This document shows, one piece after another, positions 54,633-64,000 of a DNA stretch of 64,000 nt (the first letter of the stretch is position 1; the number at the start of each line of letters is the position of its first letter). The notes beneath the pieces are model-generated. The model was not told the DNA's origin, made no database searches, and saw only the letters and a program-made list of their open reading frames with translations. Origin of the DNA: Diphasiastrum complanatum (taxonomy: Eukaryota; Streptophyta; Lycopodiopsida; Lycopodiales; Lycopodiaceae). The stretch is from positions 38,523,219-38,587,218 of the forward strand of contig CM055096.1 of NCBI GenBank assembly GCA_029204225.1, written 5' to 3'. The position numbers and the translations under genes are program-made.

Positions 54633-57589
54633 GTGGAATAGGAACAATTCCCTTGTATGTGGGATCATCCAAAAGGATGAATCTAGATAATGTTATTTAT
54701 GTTCCTAAGTTAACCAAGAATTTGCTTAGTGTTGGCCAGTTAATGGATAATGGCCTAGATGTACAATTTAAGCATGGAGTTTGTTCCATCCTTAGAAATG
54801 ATGAATGTATAGCCAAAGGCTTTAAGCAAGGTAGATTGTTTAAGCTTGATGCTAATATTGCAGTGGAGAGTGTTAACTTGGCAAAGGTGGAGCTATCAAA
54901 GGTGGAACTGTGGCACAAAAGGTTGGGCCACCCCAACTACAAAGCCATGGAATCTATGACTACAAAGGAGCTTGCAGTTGGACTCCCCAAGCATTTGTCA
55001 AAGTGTGGGAAGAGATGTGAAGCATGCAGCCTCTCAAAGGCTCACAAGCTACCCTTCTCAAGATCTACATCAAGATCAAACTCTCCTCTTGAACTCATCC
55101 ATTCGGATGTTCATAGTTTTTCACATGAGTCTAATGGTGGTGCCAAGTACTATGTAATCTTCATTGATGACTATTCTAGATTTTGTTGGATGTACCTCTT
55201 GTCTAGCAAATCAATGGTGTTTGATTCTTTTGTAAAGTTCAAGACTTTGGTAGAAAATCAACTTAGTACCAAGATTAAGGTATTAAGGAGTGATAATGGA
55301 GGTGAATATGTCTCCAATAAGTTGATTGACTTTTGTATTTCTAATGGCATAAAGAGGGAGTTGTCATGTCCATACACCCCTCAACAAAATGGAGTGAGTG
55401 AGAGAAGAAATAGATCTCTTTGTGAGTGTGCTAAGGCCTTAAGGCTAGATGCTTCTCTATCCAAACCATTTTGGGGTGAAGCAATAACTTGTGCTAACTA
55501 TTTGTGCAATAGATTGCCAAACCAAGCCATTGGAGGAATCACACCATTTGAAGCTCTATTTGGAGAGAAGCCCAATCTCAAAGATCTCAAAGTTTTTGGA
55601 TCCACTTGCTATGTACACCAATCCTTGGATAAGAGAAGGAAGGATGATGCAACATCCATCAAAGGCATCTTTGTGGGATATGGTGAGAATAGCAAAGGTT
55701 ATAGAGTCTTCAATCCCATCACTAGCAAGGTGATAGTGAGTAGGGATGTTATTTTTTATGAAGGACATGCCTGTGATTTGGATGATAATGCTACTAATCA
55801 TCTTGATGCCAAGGATCATGCTAGGATGGAGGAGGAGCTTCCAAGTGAAGAAGAACTTGAGGATCCACCTCAAGATGCAAGAACTCCAAGAACTCCAAGA
55901 ACTCCAAGAAGATCTACAAGGGCAAGATCCGAGCCATTGAGGCTCACCTATGATGGTCAAGGTGATCAAAGGGAAGGCTCATCATCTTTCACATCTTACA
56001 CCTTTCTTACTTCAATGTTAGATGAGCCAACATGCTATGAAGATGCTTGTAAGTCTAAAAGTTGGATGGATGCTATGCAAGTAGAGTATGATTCTCTTAT
56101 TGAGAATCATACTTGGGATCTTGTGGATCTTCCTCAAGGGAAGAAACCTCTTGAGTGCAAGTGGGTGTTTAGATTGAAGTATAATCAAGATGGATCAATA
56201 AGCAAGCATAAAGCTAGGCTTGTTGCCAAAAGTTTTTTACAAACCAAAGGCATTGACTATGATGAGACTTTTGCTCCTGTGGCTAAGCTTGTTACTATCA
56301 GGTTGATCATTAGTCTTGCTACAACCTTCAATTGGGAGCTATTCCAACTTGACTTCACAAATGCATTCCTCAATGGTTATTTGGAGGAAGAGATCTACAT
56401 GAGGCAACCCGAGGGCTTCATCAAGGCAAAGCATGAAGGAAAGGTGTGTTTTTTGAAGAAGAGCCTTTATGGGCTCAAGCAAGCACCTAGAGCATGGTAC
56501 TCTAGGCTAAACTCTTTTCTCATTTCCATCAATTTTGTAATGAGTGCCTATGATCCATCATTGTATATAAGTTTTCATGATGGCATGATCATTATTCTTG
56601 TTTTGTATGTAGATGACATTATCTTGAGTGGTAATGATCTAGATGGAATTAGAGATGTAAAAATTGCTTTAGAAAAAGAGTTTAAGATGGTAGATCTCGG
56701 CCTATTGAGCTTCATTCTTGGAATAGAGGTTATTAGAGGATGTGATTTAAGCTTCATTTGTCAATCTAAATATGCTACATCCATCCTAGATAGATTTGGA
56801 ATGAAGAATTGTAAAGGCATTGAGACACCAATGGAGCAAAATGTAAAAGCATCTATTGGTTGTGATGAAGCATCCTTTGAGGACATCACATTATATAGAA
56901 GGCTTATTGGCTCCTTGATCTATTTAACTATAACTAGACCTGATCTTAGTTATAGTGTTGGAAAGTTAAGCCAATTCATGCAAAGTCCTCTAGTTTCACA
57001 TTGGAAGATGGCCAAAAGAGTTCTTAGATACATTTCACTCAATAAGAATTTTGGTATTTTGTATAGAGGAACTAATCTTGGCTTAAGAGCCTATAGTGAC
57101 TCGGATTTTGCAGGTGACAAAGTGGATAGAAGATCAACAAGTGCCTTTGCTACCTTTCTATGTGATGGAGTAGTATCATGGCTTTCCAAAAAGCAAGATA
57201 CCATCTCCCTATCTTCCACAGAATCCGGATACAAGGCCTTGACATCAACATGCAAGGAGGTCTTGTGGCTCAAAAGGCTATTGGTGGAGCTTCATGTCAT
57301 GGAGGAGGAGATCCCTATCATCTATTGTGACAACCAATCAGCCCAATCACTTGCAACTAATCCTACATTCCATGCAAGGAGCAAACACATCGAAATTGCT
57401 CATCATTTCGTGAGGGAAAAAGTGCAAGCTAAAGAGATCAAGCTCCAACACGTGTCATCATCAAGTTGCTTGGCTGATTTATTTACTAAACCTTTACCTA
57501 AAGATTCATTTGTCAAGATTAGATCTTCAATTGGAGTTATTGATAAAAGCATTGTGATCTCCAAGAAACCCAGCTTTAGCACTTTGTAA
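54603..57589 (+). pseudogene. Copia element 2 pol: protease end, integrase, RT, RNase H
   Basis: After the frameshift the frame is open for about 990 codons. The protease end has LDNVIYVPKLTKNLLSVGQL. Integrase shows WHKRLGHPN, CEACSLSKAH, HSDVHS (55099), RSDNGGEY (55290) and QNGVSERRNRS. RT shows DETFAPVAK and YVDDIILSG (56606). In RNase H, SSTEAEY has become SSTESGY (57220-57234), which removes the Glu that aligns with the catalytic one; SDSDFAGD and CDNQSAQSL remain. The last seven or so codons come from LTR sequence because of the 3' deletion. Confidence 0.94.
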
Positions 57590-57811
57590 ACACTGTCTAC
57601 AGGCCGTACTACAGCCTTATTTCCACACGTGTGGAGTTGGATTAGACTATTTGATCAATGCTTTGATTGTCTCTACTTGTTTCCTATCAAGCTGCTAAAC
57701 TAGATCTTGTTTTCTGATGACTAGTTTCTGATAGATTGTTTAACAAGCATACAATCACCTTGTGGATCATTCAAAGATCCATTTATGGTCCTTAGTACTG
57801 TACTTTTCACA
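57566..57811 (+). repeat. 3' LTR remnant of copia element 2
   Basis: It aligns with the last 247 bases of the 5' LTR from AAACCCAGCTTT onward. The missing part, the polypurine tract and the end of pol were removed by a deletion whose joint shares the word CCAA(T)GAAACCC with the LTR. Confidence 0.92.
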
Positions 57812-57816
57812 ATATG

Positions 57817-58017
57817 GTAGCCCCATTGCTAAATGTCGGTGGCCGAAACATTGTATCGATCGACACTCCAAAAAGTATAAATCTTACTAAAGCCTATATG
57901 GAGAATATGAAATGTTTGGAATCTGGTTCAAATGGTCAATCTTCTGAAGAATTAGATGATTCCAATACCCATGTTATACGTGATGTAGATATAGACTTAC
58001 ATATTGAAGACACGTAG
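57817..58017 (+). pseudogene. Unrecognised gene fragment after copia element 2
   Basis: An open frame crosses the target copy and reads VAPLLNVGGRNIVSIDTPKS, LTKAYMENMKCLESGSNG and a final acidic stretch ending DLHIEDT and TAG. Before the insertion it would have been in frame with the RLSYM reading at 52.25-52.28 kb, which supports a single former coding region. Family unknown. Confidence 0.5.
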
Positions 58018-58590
58018 CATATTGCTACTCAATCAATGTAAATATTTTGTAATGGCCATTTGCCAATCCATGTATATATTTTGCAATACATTTTACATAT
58101 AAAGATATCTTGCAGTTGTTTTTTGCAAAAACCCTCTTTGCTTTGATGCGCATGTATATGTGAGATGTAAATAATTTCAAATTGTAAGTGCTAATTTTTT
58201 TATATTTACCATGTAGTACCTTTTCGTTTGTATTTTCATATGTGTTTTATATTTTGCAAGTTAGTTAGAATCTCAAAATATATGATAAATCCATAGTATG
58301 TTTCATGATTTTCATATTGTTTAGCTGTTCTTTGAATATGTTTTTGTAAAACAACACGAGCCTCTCGAAATATGTGTGAATTCTATATTGTTTTGTCATA
58401 ATTAAATCTGAAAATTATCATGTCCGTATTTAAAAATGGATTCTTGCAAAGTACAAAATTAGTTGATCCAGTGTTAATTGTGATCCACCCCTACCTACAC
58501 AAATCATAATGTCAAAACTACTATGTTGGACTAGTCAACAAGATCGAATCTAATATGGCATAATTTGCATCCAATACTTCATTTACATAG
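58018..58590. other. AT-rich unassigned stretch
   Basis: No gene is recognised. If the preceding frame is a real 3' end, this holds its 3' untranslated region. Confidence 0.4.
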
Positions 58591-58594
58591 CTCT

Positions 58595-59350
58595 ATAAGG
58601 ATGTCGATATTGTAGAATCATCGACCCAAAAAAAGATGGTGGATCCTCCTTATTTGAATGCCAAATCATTGAATGGCACATCGGAAAAGCTAGAAGCATC
58701 AATGGCAATCGATTGAGCGATTGAGGAAGACATGGCATCACAACAAAGTGTTAAGGAAGAACCAAGTGGAAGGTGTCAAGAAATTGACTAAGACCATCAT
58801 TAATAGGCCAACTAGAGACTAATACTTTCAAAATGAAATTTTTTCAAATGGCCCAGGTGTGGATATTACTACATTGACTGTCCAATTAAAAATCCTTAGT
58901 TGCAAAACCAAGGACATAATGTAGACCATAAGGTCGTAAGTCAACATCAAGAAAGTTCAAACTTGATGAGAAGCCTAAAAAAGATTCAATCAAAGGATGG
59001 AATGAGTTTTTCTTCAAGCACATTGAAAATACCTTCACCTATAAGTGGTGGAGTGAAAGTATTGATCATATCATAATGCATATCCTCGAACTCATTAGAA
59101 GACAATAATAACAAATCACTCTATTATGTGAAAGTTACTAAGACAAGATTATCACATGTGTATGTTGATCACCTCAAAGGGGATGGTATCTTACACATGG
59201 TACATTGTTATGGATGTGGAGGAAGACATAATTGATCAAAATGCCCACATTGAGGAGATCCAACTACTTTTTTATCTTGGTGTTTACAATGCAATGTCAA
59301 CCATCCATGTCTTGATTGTCCATTAAGGCAACCCAAAAAAGCTAAGGTGG
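58595..59350 (+). pseudogene. Gypsy-type gag fragment with two zinc knuckles
   Basis: Broken frames precede two adjacent Cys-His motifs. CYGCGGRHN-stop-SKC is at about 59206-59244 and CLQCNVNHPCLDC is at about 59281-59319. Both have CX2CX3HX4C spacing, one residue shorter than the usual CX2CX4HX4C. Two knuckles in a row and the Lys-rich tail fit a retroelement gag. A stop in the first knuckle and several shifts show decay. Confidence 0.6.
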
Positions 59351-60295
59351 TATACCCTACATGGATTTTCATGCACCTCATTATCAGAGTAATGCACTCC
59401 AGATGCAAATTTACAAAAAGTATATCTTAATGCCACTTGGCTATGAGACAACCAAGGAACACCACAATTCTTCTAAAATGACAAAGTGCACAGAGTCACT
59501 CCGGAATAAATTGACAACAACATCACATAAGGAAAATCTCATAAAATCGATTAAGCATCAGACAACTGAAGAAATCAAGAGAATTCTACCAAGTCATCTA
59601 CAAAAATAAATGGATGCCATATTACAAAGGGTATTTTTATAAGCAGATTTATTGGAGACAAACAAATGTGTGATCCTTACGCAAGCATGATCACACAACC
59701 CTTAAGACAACATGAAAATGGAAAATGGTAAGGGAAAGAGAAAAGTTAATGATTGTTATTCAATTTTAACATCAAAAATTTGAATTATTCAACCAAAGTC
59801 AGATTGTCCCACAGAATAGAGAATTGGTCCACTGACAAAACTACTTTTCAAAAAGACCAAATCTAAGGGGAGTAAGTTTAAAATGGCCACAATCTTGATG
59901 AAGACATGGGTTGTCACTGTCAAGGGTAGATACTCCAAGAAGGAATGAAGAATTTTTAACAACAAGATAGTATCCATTTCATCAACTTTGGGAGGTTGAT
60001 TAACAACCCATTGACAACATCACAAAATGGGCAACAATGAATTCACATCACCTTGGGATCTAGGTGCAATCTACTATGATGACAATAACTACCTACATAA
60101 GGCGCTATTTGATCTATATTGCTATTATTAAAAATCTTACGGATCCAACAAAAGTCTCATGCTGATCATTAACCAATTAAGCACAAAGTTCTACATGTCA
60201 AGCCAATCCTTATCACACCTTTTCTAGAGCAGAAAGAATCAAAATTTTGGATGAGCTCTTTACGCCTTTGCCACCACAATGTTTGATATACACAA
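59351..60295. other. Unassigned retroelement interior
   Basis: It lies between the gag fragment and an LTR-like region. No RT, integrase or protease motif was found. Confidence 0.35.
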
Positions 60296-60299
60296 ATAA

Positions 60300-61096
60300 G
60301 AGAGAAAAAGTGCCAATGTTGGTGTTTGGAGCACTTGGTGTGCCATCTATATAAATGTAGTGTGGTTAGGTTAACTAAGTGCAAGGGGACTGGCATCCTG
60401 CATGTGTAAGTCTAACCGAATGAGCATACAATTGTATTCCTACAAATAAAGGGACATGGGCCATAGGAATAATTAAAATAAGTTAGAGTCCGAAAGTCAA
60501 ATTTGTAATACGAAACTAAGTTTGGCAGATATTTCTACTCACATGAAACATGTGAACTACCTCATCAACTTAGTACCCACATGAATCATGTAAGTTGTTC
60601 CACCTTCTTGTTCTATAAAAGAAATTTCAATCTTCAAGACTCGTCATATTATTTATCGATGGACTTATAGCTCCTAGACAACAAAATCCAAACATTCTTG
60701 GTTACTACAAGCCAAAAAAGATGACTACTTCATGTTCTAGAACTACAAACTAGAAGAAACCGGTTGCATCTTGTTATACGTGTAGCTTTTGTACTAAGAT
60801 AATTGAGAAAGTTTGATGATGTGGCATATTTACGATATACATGTTCATGTGTATTCATTTGTGTGCATTTGCACTTTTAAGATGTTAGTGAAAATGTTTT
60901 TGTACTATGTGAACTATGGCTCAAGGAATTGTCTTGGCTTTGGTATGTGTTTGTTGGGCCTACTAGTAAGTACCCAGAAAGATGCAAGGATCACTCAATA
61001 TCTCACACCTATCTTTTGAGGAATACATAGGTGTGTCTAGAAGGTTGGGGAAGGCATCCCAACAGGCACCTTGCATGGTTCAAAACTATAGTTTGA
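60300..61096 (+). repeat. LTR-like region, family shared with 25770-26440
   Basis: It shares GTGTAAGTCTAACC-type words with the earlier copy, has a TATA box at 60614, and ends next to a primer-binding-like site. The left end is not resolved. Confidence 0.5.
60614..60620 (+). promoter_or_regulatory. TATA box in LTR-like region
   Basis: TATAAAA in the context GTTCTATAAAAGAAATTTC. The equivalent box in the other copy is at 26115. Confidence 0.5.
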
Positions 61097-61098
61097 CA

Positions 61099-61114
61099 TG
61101 GTATTATTAGAGAT
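61099..61114 (+). other. Degenerate primer-binding site
   Basis: TGGTATTATTAGAGAT looks like a damaged TGGTATCAGAG sequence. A 24-base direct repeat (CTACAATGTTAGTATGTCAAG and following bases) lies next to it at 61116-61164. Confidence 0.35.
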
Positions 61115-61169
61115 GGACTCTTCCTACAATGTTAGTATGTCAAGCACTACAATGTTAGTATGTCAAGCA

Positions 61170-61745
61170 CTCCAATATCTTTGTTTTTGCATTTTGAATC
61201 AATTCTAACCATTGTTGATCAAGCTAAATAAAGAAGTTTATATCTTATTTTGAAGAAATAACTTTGAGTTAGGCTCTTCAATGTTGTGACATTTTTAGTA
61301 ATTCTTAAGCATCAATTCTTCATGCTTTCTCTGAACTACAATGCAAATTTGTTTACAATCATTCAATGTACTAAAAAACTTATCTTTGCTAATTATGATG
61401 CTGACCCCAATACTGACAGTCCTTTATGTTTCTTGACTAGAATCAATCTGATCTATTTTGGTAGCTCAGTTTCGAGAAATCTTTTTGGGATGCTGAAGCT
61501 TGTCTCCAAGTAAGATTCAGCAACTTTGCATGGAAATTAGACAATGCTCACTGCAAAGGGACTTCTGACAACATGTCGATGGCCATCTTGCCAGATTAGT
61601 TGCCCAAAAATATATCTCCAGAAAGAAGTGAGTTTGGAATAAACGTGATTTCAAATGTTTCTTTATGTTCCTTTTCGGAGAATTTAAGTATGGATGGAGA
61701 AACTTGACAAAATTTTACAGCAAATTCAATCCCAGTCAATCCTAA
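61170..61745. other. Unassigned stretch
   Basis: No gene or repeat is recognised. Confidence 0.4.
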
Positions 61746-61748
61746 AAG

Positions 61749-62403
61749 TGATGGAGGATGCACAAATAAAAGATCTAGATCCAAACTATGAGCTAGAATC
61801 AAGACTAGTTACCAAAACTAGCAATTTTGGCATTTAACTCCACATTAGACACATAGATTTGATCAAGTGAACCGAAGTAAAGTACAACAAGCTTCTCATA
61901 CCTATAAACAAGGTCAGTACCTTCCAATCCAAGCAATTAATGCATAAAAACCCTCACATCCAATAGCTAGAACTCACCACCAAAAGACAATGATGATAAA
62001 AGTGGAAAAACTCGATTTTTCTTGATTTTTGGATGAAATCCCATCATACATTTATACTTTTCAAGCTCAGATCTGAGCATATTAGGGCACCTCTGAACTT
62101 ATCATACCCTAACCCTAACATCTAACCTAATAGGTCATTGGATCCACCCTAACTTGGGGTCAAGGTCTCGAGATCCCAAACCAATGAAAAACATGCTATT
62201 TTTAGCTCCTATTTTCTCTCTAGCTTATCAAAGCACTATTTGGACTCACTCCAAAGGTGTTACTCCTATGCTAGGTTAGGAATGAGACTTACAAAGAGTA
62301 TCCTATGCTATTTGGCACGTGTGACAAGCCACAACATGACCATAATACAATTTACAAGCCATATGACCAAAATTGGTCAAGCTAGAATTGTGAAATTTTA
62401 ACA
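61749..62403 (-). repeat. 3' LTR of minus-strand copia-type element M
   Basis: On the minus strand it begins TGTTAAAATTTCAC right after GTGAGGAG, the polypurine tract pattern also seen in element 1. The start resembles the TGTGAAAATTGTC type. The far end is only estimated from the LTR length of element 1. Confidence 0.5.
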
Positions 62404-62411
62404 CTCCTCAC
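62404..62411 (-). other. Polypurine tract of element M
   Basis: GTGAGGAG on the minus strand lies between the ORF stop (62429) and the LTR start. Confidence 0.6.
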
Positions 62412-62428
62412 AATTTAGCTTGATGAGA

Positions 62429-63172
62429 CTATCCTGGATCAATAATCAATACATGGATAAAAACAATATAACTTCCAGGTTCTTGCTTTGTTGAGTGACT
62501 ATGATCACTCATCATGATAAGAATATGATTTGAGCTCCAAGTTCTCAAATGTAGTGAGTGCTCCATAAAGGTTGTCTTCAAGATCCAAGCTTTGTCTTTG
62601 GTAGGTTGTTGAATGATCACCTTGGGCTGCAAAATGTGAGTCTCCTCCTCAAAATAAACATGAAAAACAGCAGCTTTCCATAAGATCCAACTTTTGTATG
62701 AAGCACATACAATCAAAGCTTGATATATCACCATCTTAACTTTATCCACCAAAACAATGAACTCCAACTTGGCATCCTTCCAATGAAGGTCTTCATTCCT
62801 TGGAAATTCAAGAGTGAATGGATCACAAGATGAGGCCTTTGAATACATATTTGAAACTCTAATCAAAGTAGTAATGATCACTATTTCATCATCATAAGAT
62901 ATAGGATGAAAAACAATGTTCATACTAGCATCATCAAAGGACTTTGCCAAATACATGACATGTTTTCTATCAAACACAAAATAGGATGAATAAAGGGAGA
63001 TATGGATAAAATTCCTTGCTGCTCCTTGCTCTTTACCCAAACCTTCATATTGATGTAGATTCAGGTCTCCTTTGCCTTGAGACAAGTGCTCCTTCTTGGG
63101 TTCCTCCTTGATGTCTTTTTTCTTCATCATGCTCACTCCCTCTTGGTGTTGATGATGAAAACATGGATCCAA
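62429..63172 (-). CDS. Novel ORF of element M, C-terminal part (~247 codons)
   Basis: This open frame occupies the place where copia elements carry RT and RNase H, ending 17 bases before the polypurine tract. It shows none of their motifs. An acidic and Lys-rich start (MMKKKDIKEEPKKEHLSQGK) is followed by FVFDRKHVMYLAKSFDDASM and NIVFHPISYDDEIVIITTLI, then FTLEFPRNEDLHWKDAKLEF and THILQPKVIIQQPTKDKAWI. It is in the same frame as the integrase-containing ORF at 63224-64000, with one TAG (63224-63226) and 17 sense codons between, so both probably formed one protein. The first codon given here is TTG and is not a real start. No family is recognised. Confidence 0.6.
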   Translation of the reverse strand: MDPCFHHQHQEGVSMMKKKDIKEEPKKEHLSQGKGDLNLHQYEGLGKEQGAARNFIHISLYSSYFVFDRKHVMYLAKSFDDASMNIVFHPISYDDEIVIITTLIRVSNMYSKASSCDPFTLEFPRNEDLHWKDAKLEFIVLVDKVKMVIYQALIVCASYKSWILWKAAVFHVYFEEETHILQPKVIIQQPTKDKAWILKTTFMEHSLHLRTWSSNHILIMMSDHSHSTKQEPGSYIVFIHVLIIDPG

Positions 63173-63223
63173 ACCATGATCTTCTTCAAGACTCTCAAGG
63201 ACTTTGTTTTCAAGTCTCCAAAC

Positions 63224-64000
63224 CTAAATGTTCTGCTTCTCAATATGATCTTTCAAGTCAACAAAACAATCACCAAGATTATTTATACCAAATTTACTAG
63301 TCCACAATTGACTAATCAACAATTGCTTACGACTAGCAATTTGCATTACATACTTGTTGAACTTGAAACTAATGAGGCCAAATACTCTTGTATGGATATA
63401 AGTGTCCTTCAAGGATGATTCACTTATTCTCATACAAGCTTCACAATATGCCTCTTTGAAAATGAAGTCAAATTCTTTCAACTTATGAATGAAAATGTCA
63501 TGCTTACTTCTAGCATACTCAAGAGTAAGTACATATGACAAACACCTTTCATTCCATACTTTAGAATTCAAAGGGACTTCATTACAAAACTCAGCAAATG
63601 AAGTACAAAATGTACCCCCCTTTCCAACTTTCCTTTCCTTGTCCACAAAAATGAGCATTGATAGCTCCATCTTTGCTCTTGTGGCTCTCCTTGGAATAGT
63701 TGAAGCTCTCAGATTTTGCTCCTCCTCTTGATCAAGCTCCTCCTTGATCTCAACCATATCTTTGCCAATATGATTTTTAGAGGATTCATCATTCAATATT
63801 ACAAACATTGTGGCTCTACCATTGCTCTTTGTGCTAGCAAAATGTACATCCAAATGAATCAACTTAAGAGGGTGAGTCATGTTAGTGATAGTGTTAGAGA
63901 AATGCAACCTATGTGCTTTAGCCAAAGCACATGCTTCACAAACCTTTTCCTCTTTTTCCATGGATATTGGAAGGCCTAGAGCAAGTTCCTCCTTGCACAT
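63224..64000 (-). CDS. Element M: GAG-pre-integrase, truncated integrase and novel region (5' end off window)
   Basis: The frame enters from the window edge with KEELALGLPISMEKEEKVCE and ACALAKAHRLHFSNTIT, the GAG-pre-integrase zinc region, then LKLIHLDVHFASTKSNGRAT, the start of the integrase core (SDVH is LDVH here). The core then breaks off after FVILNDESSKN, and the second and third catalytic residues are absent. The post-integrase linker follows (EELDQEEEQNLRASTIPRRA). After it comes a region not seen in copia pol (EVPLNSKVWNERCLSYVLTL, EFDFIFKEAYCEACMRISES) that continues in frame beyond the TAG at 63224. This fits a non-autonomous element with internal replacement. Confidence 0.75.
   Translation of the reverse strand: MCKEELALGLPISMEKEEKVCEACALAKAHRLHFSNTITNMTHPLKLIHLDVHFASTKSNGRATMFVILNDESSKNHIGKDMVEIKEELDQEEEQNLRASTIPRRATRAKMELSMLIFVDKERKVGKGGTFCTSFAEFCNEVPLNSKVWNERCLSYVLTLEYARSKHDIFIHKLKEFDFIFKEAYCEACMRISESSLKDTYIHTRVFGLISFKFNKYVMQIASRKQLLISQLWTSKFGINNLGDCFVDLKDHIEKQNI

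Larger units (their letters stand above)
52286..57811 (+). mobile_element. Ty1/copia retrotransposon 2, damaged (5526 bp)
   Basis: It has a full 5' LTR (690 bp), a primer site, a leader, gag, pol with one frameshift, and a 3' LTR lacking its first ~440 bases and the polypurine tract. A target duplication (ATATG) is present. The lineage is the same as element 1 by protein pattern. It cannot be autonomous now, because of the frameshift, the zinc-knuckle and RNase H changes, and the lost polypurine tract. Confidence 0.95.

Noticed and set aside
44705-58017. Endogenous viral element
   Set aside because: The unknown frames have no capsid, polymerase or helicase motif that I can recognise; splice-like signals further upstream favour a plant gene, though the question is open.

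Overview
This is a repeat-dense plant nuclear DNA window. The plant assignment rests on TTTAGGG telomere-like motifs, Ty1/copia and Ty3/gypsy retroelements with initiator-Met tRNA primer sites, a Ptta/En-Spm (CACTA) transposase-like domain, and two LRR receptor-like kinases of plant type with short GT-AG introns. The species cannot be read from the sequence. The load of decayed retroelements suggests a large genome, perhaps a fern, lycophyte or gymnosperm, but that is inference.

Layout. 0-4.3 kb: fragments of several copia elements in both orientations, ending in an LTR-like segment with a primer-binding-like site. 4.6-8.8 kb: short hairpin repeats, a four-unit tandem array whose units each carry a (GA)n tract and telomere-like motifs, and a ~610 bp fold-back element. 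8.9-16.6 kb: two Ptta-like pseudogene copies on the plus strand, separated by a decayed minus-strand copia element with PBS, PPT and LTRs, followed by a minus-strand gag fragment. 19.9-33.3 kb: a tandem segmental duplication of ~4 kb carrying two intact LRR receptor kinases on the minus strand (1024 and 989 aa, one phase-1 intron each). Copia and gypsy debris lies between the copies. 34-45 kb: minisatellites, a minus-strand gypsy gag remnant, and scattered exon-like segments of a gene I do not recognise, one segment being present twice. 45.2-57.8 kb: two plus-strand copia elements with clear target-site duplications (GGAAA and ATATG), lying in flanking DNA that is itself gene-like. 58-61.1 kb: gypsy gag with twin zinc knuckles and an LTR-like region. 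61.7-64 kb: the 3' part of a minus-strand copia-type element that carries an unusual open frame where RT and RNase H should be.

Function. The only complete host genes are the two receptor kinases. They are plasma-membrane, non-RD (HCD) kinases with about 20 LRRs, a profile associated with pattern-recognition receptors. The youngest mobile DNA is the copia element at 45.2-51.6 kb: I found one difference between its 655 bp LTRs, and its gag-pol frame is broken by a single in-frame TGA. The most unusual object is the in-frame extension of the truncated copia integrase at 62.4-64.0 kb.
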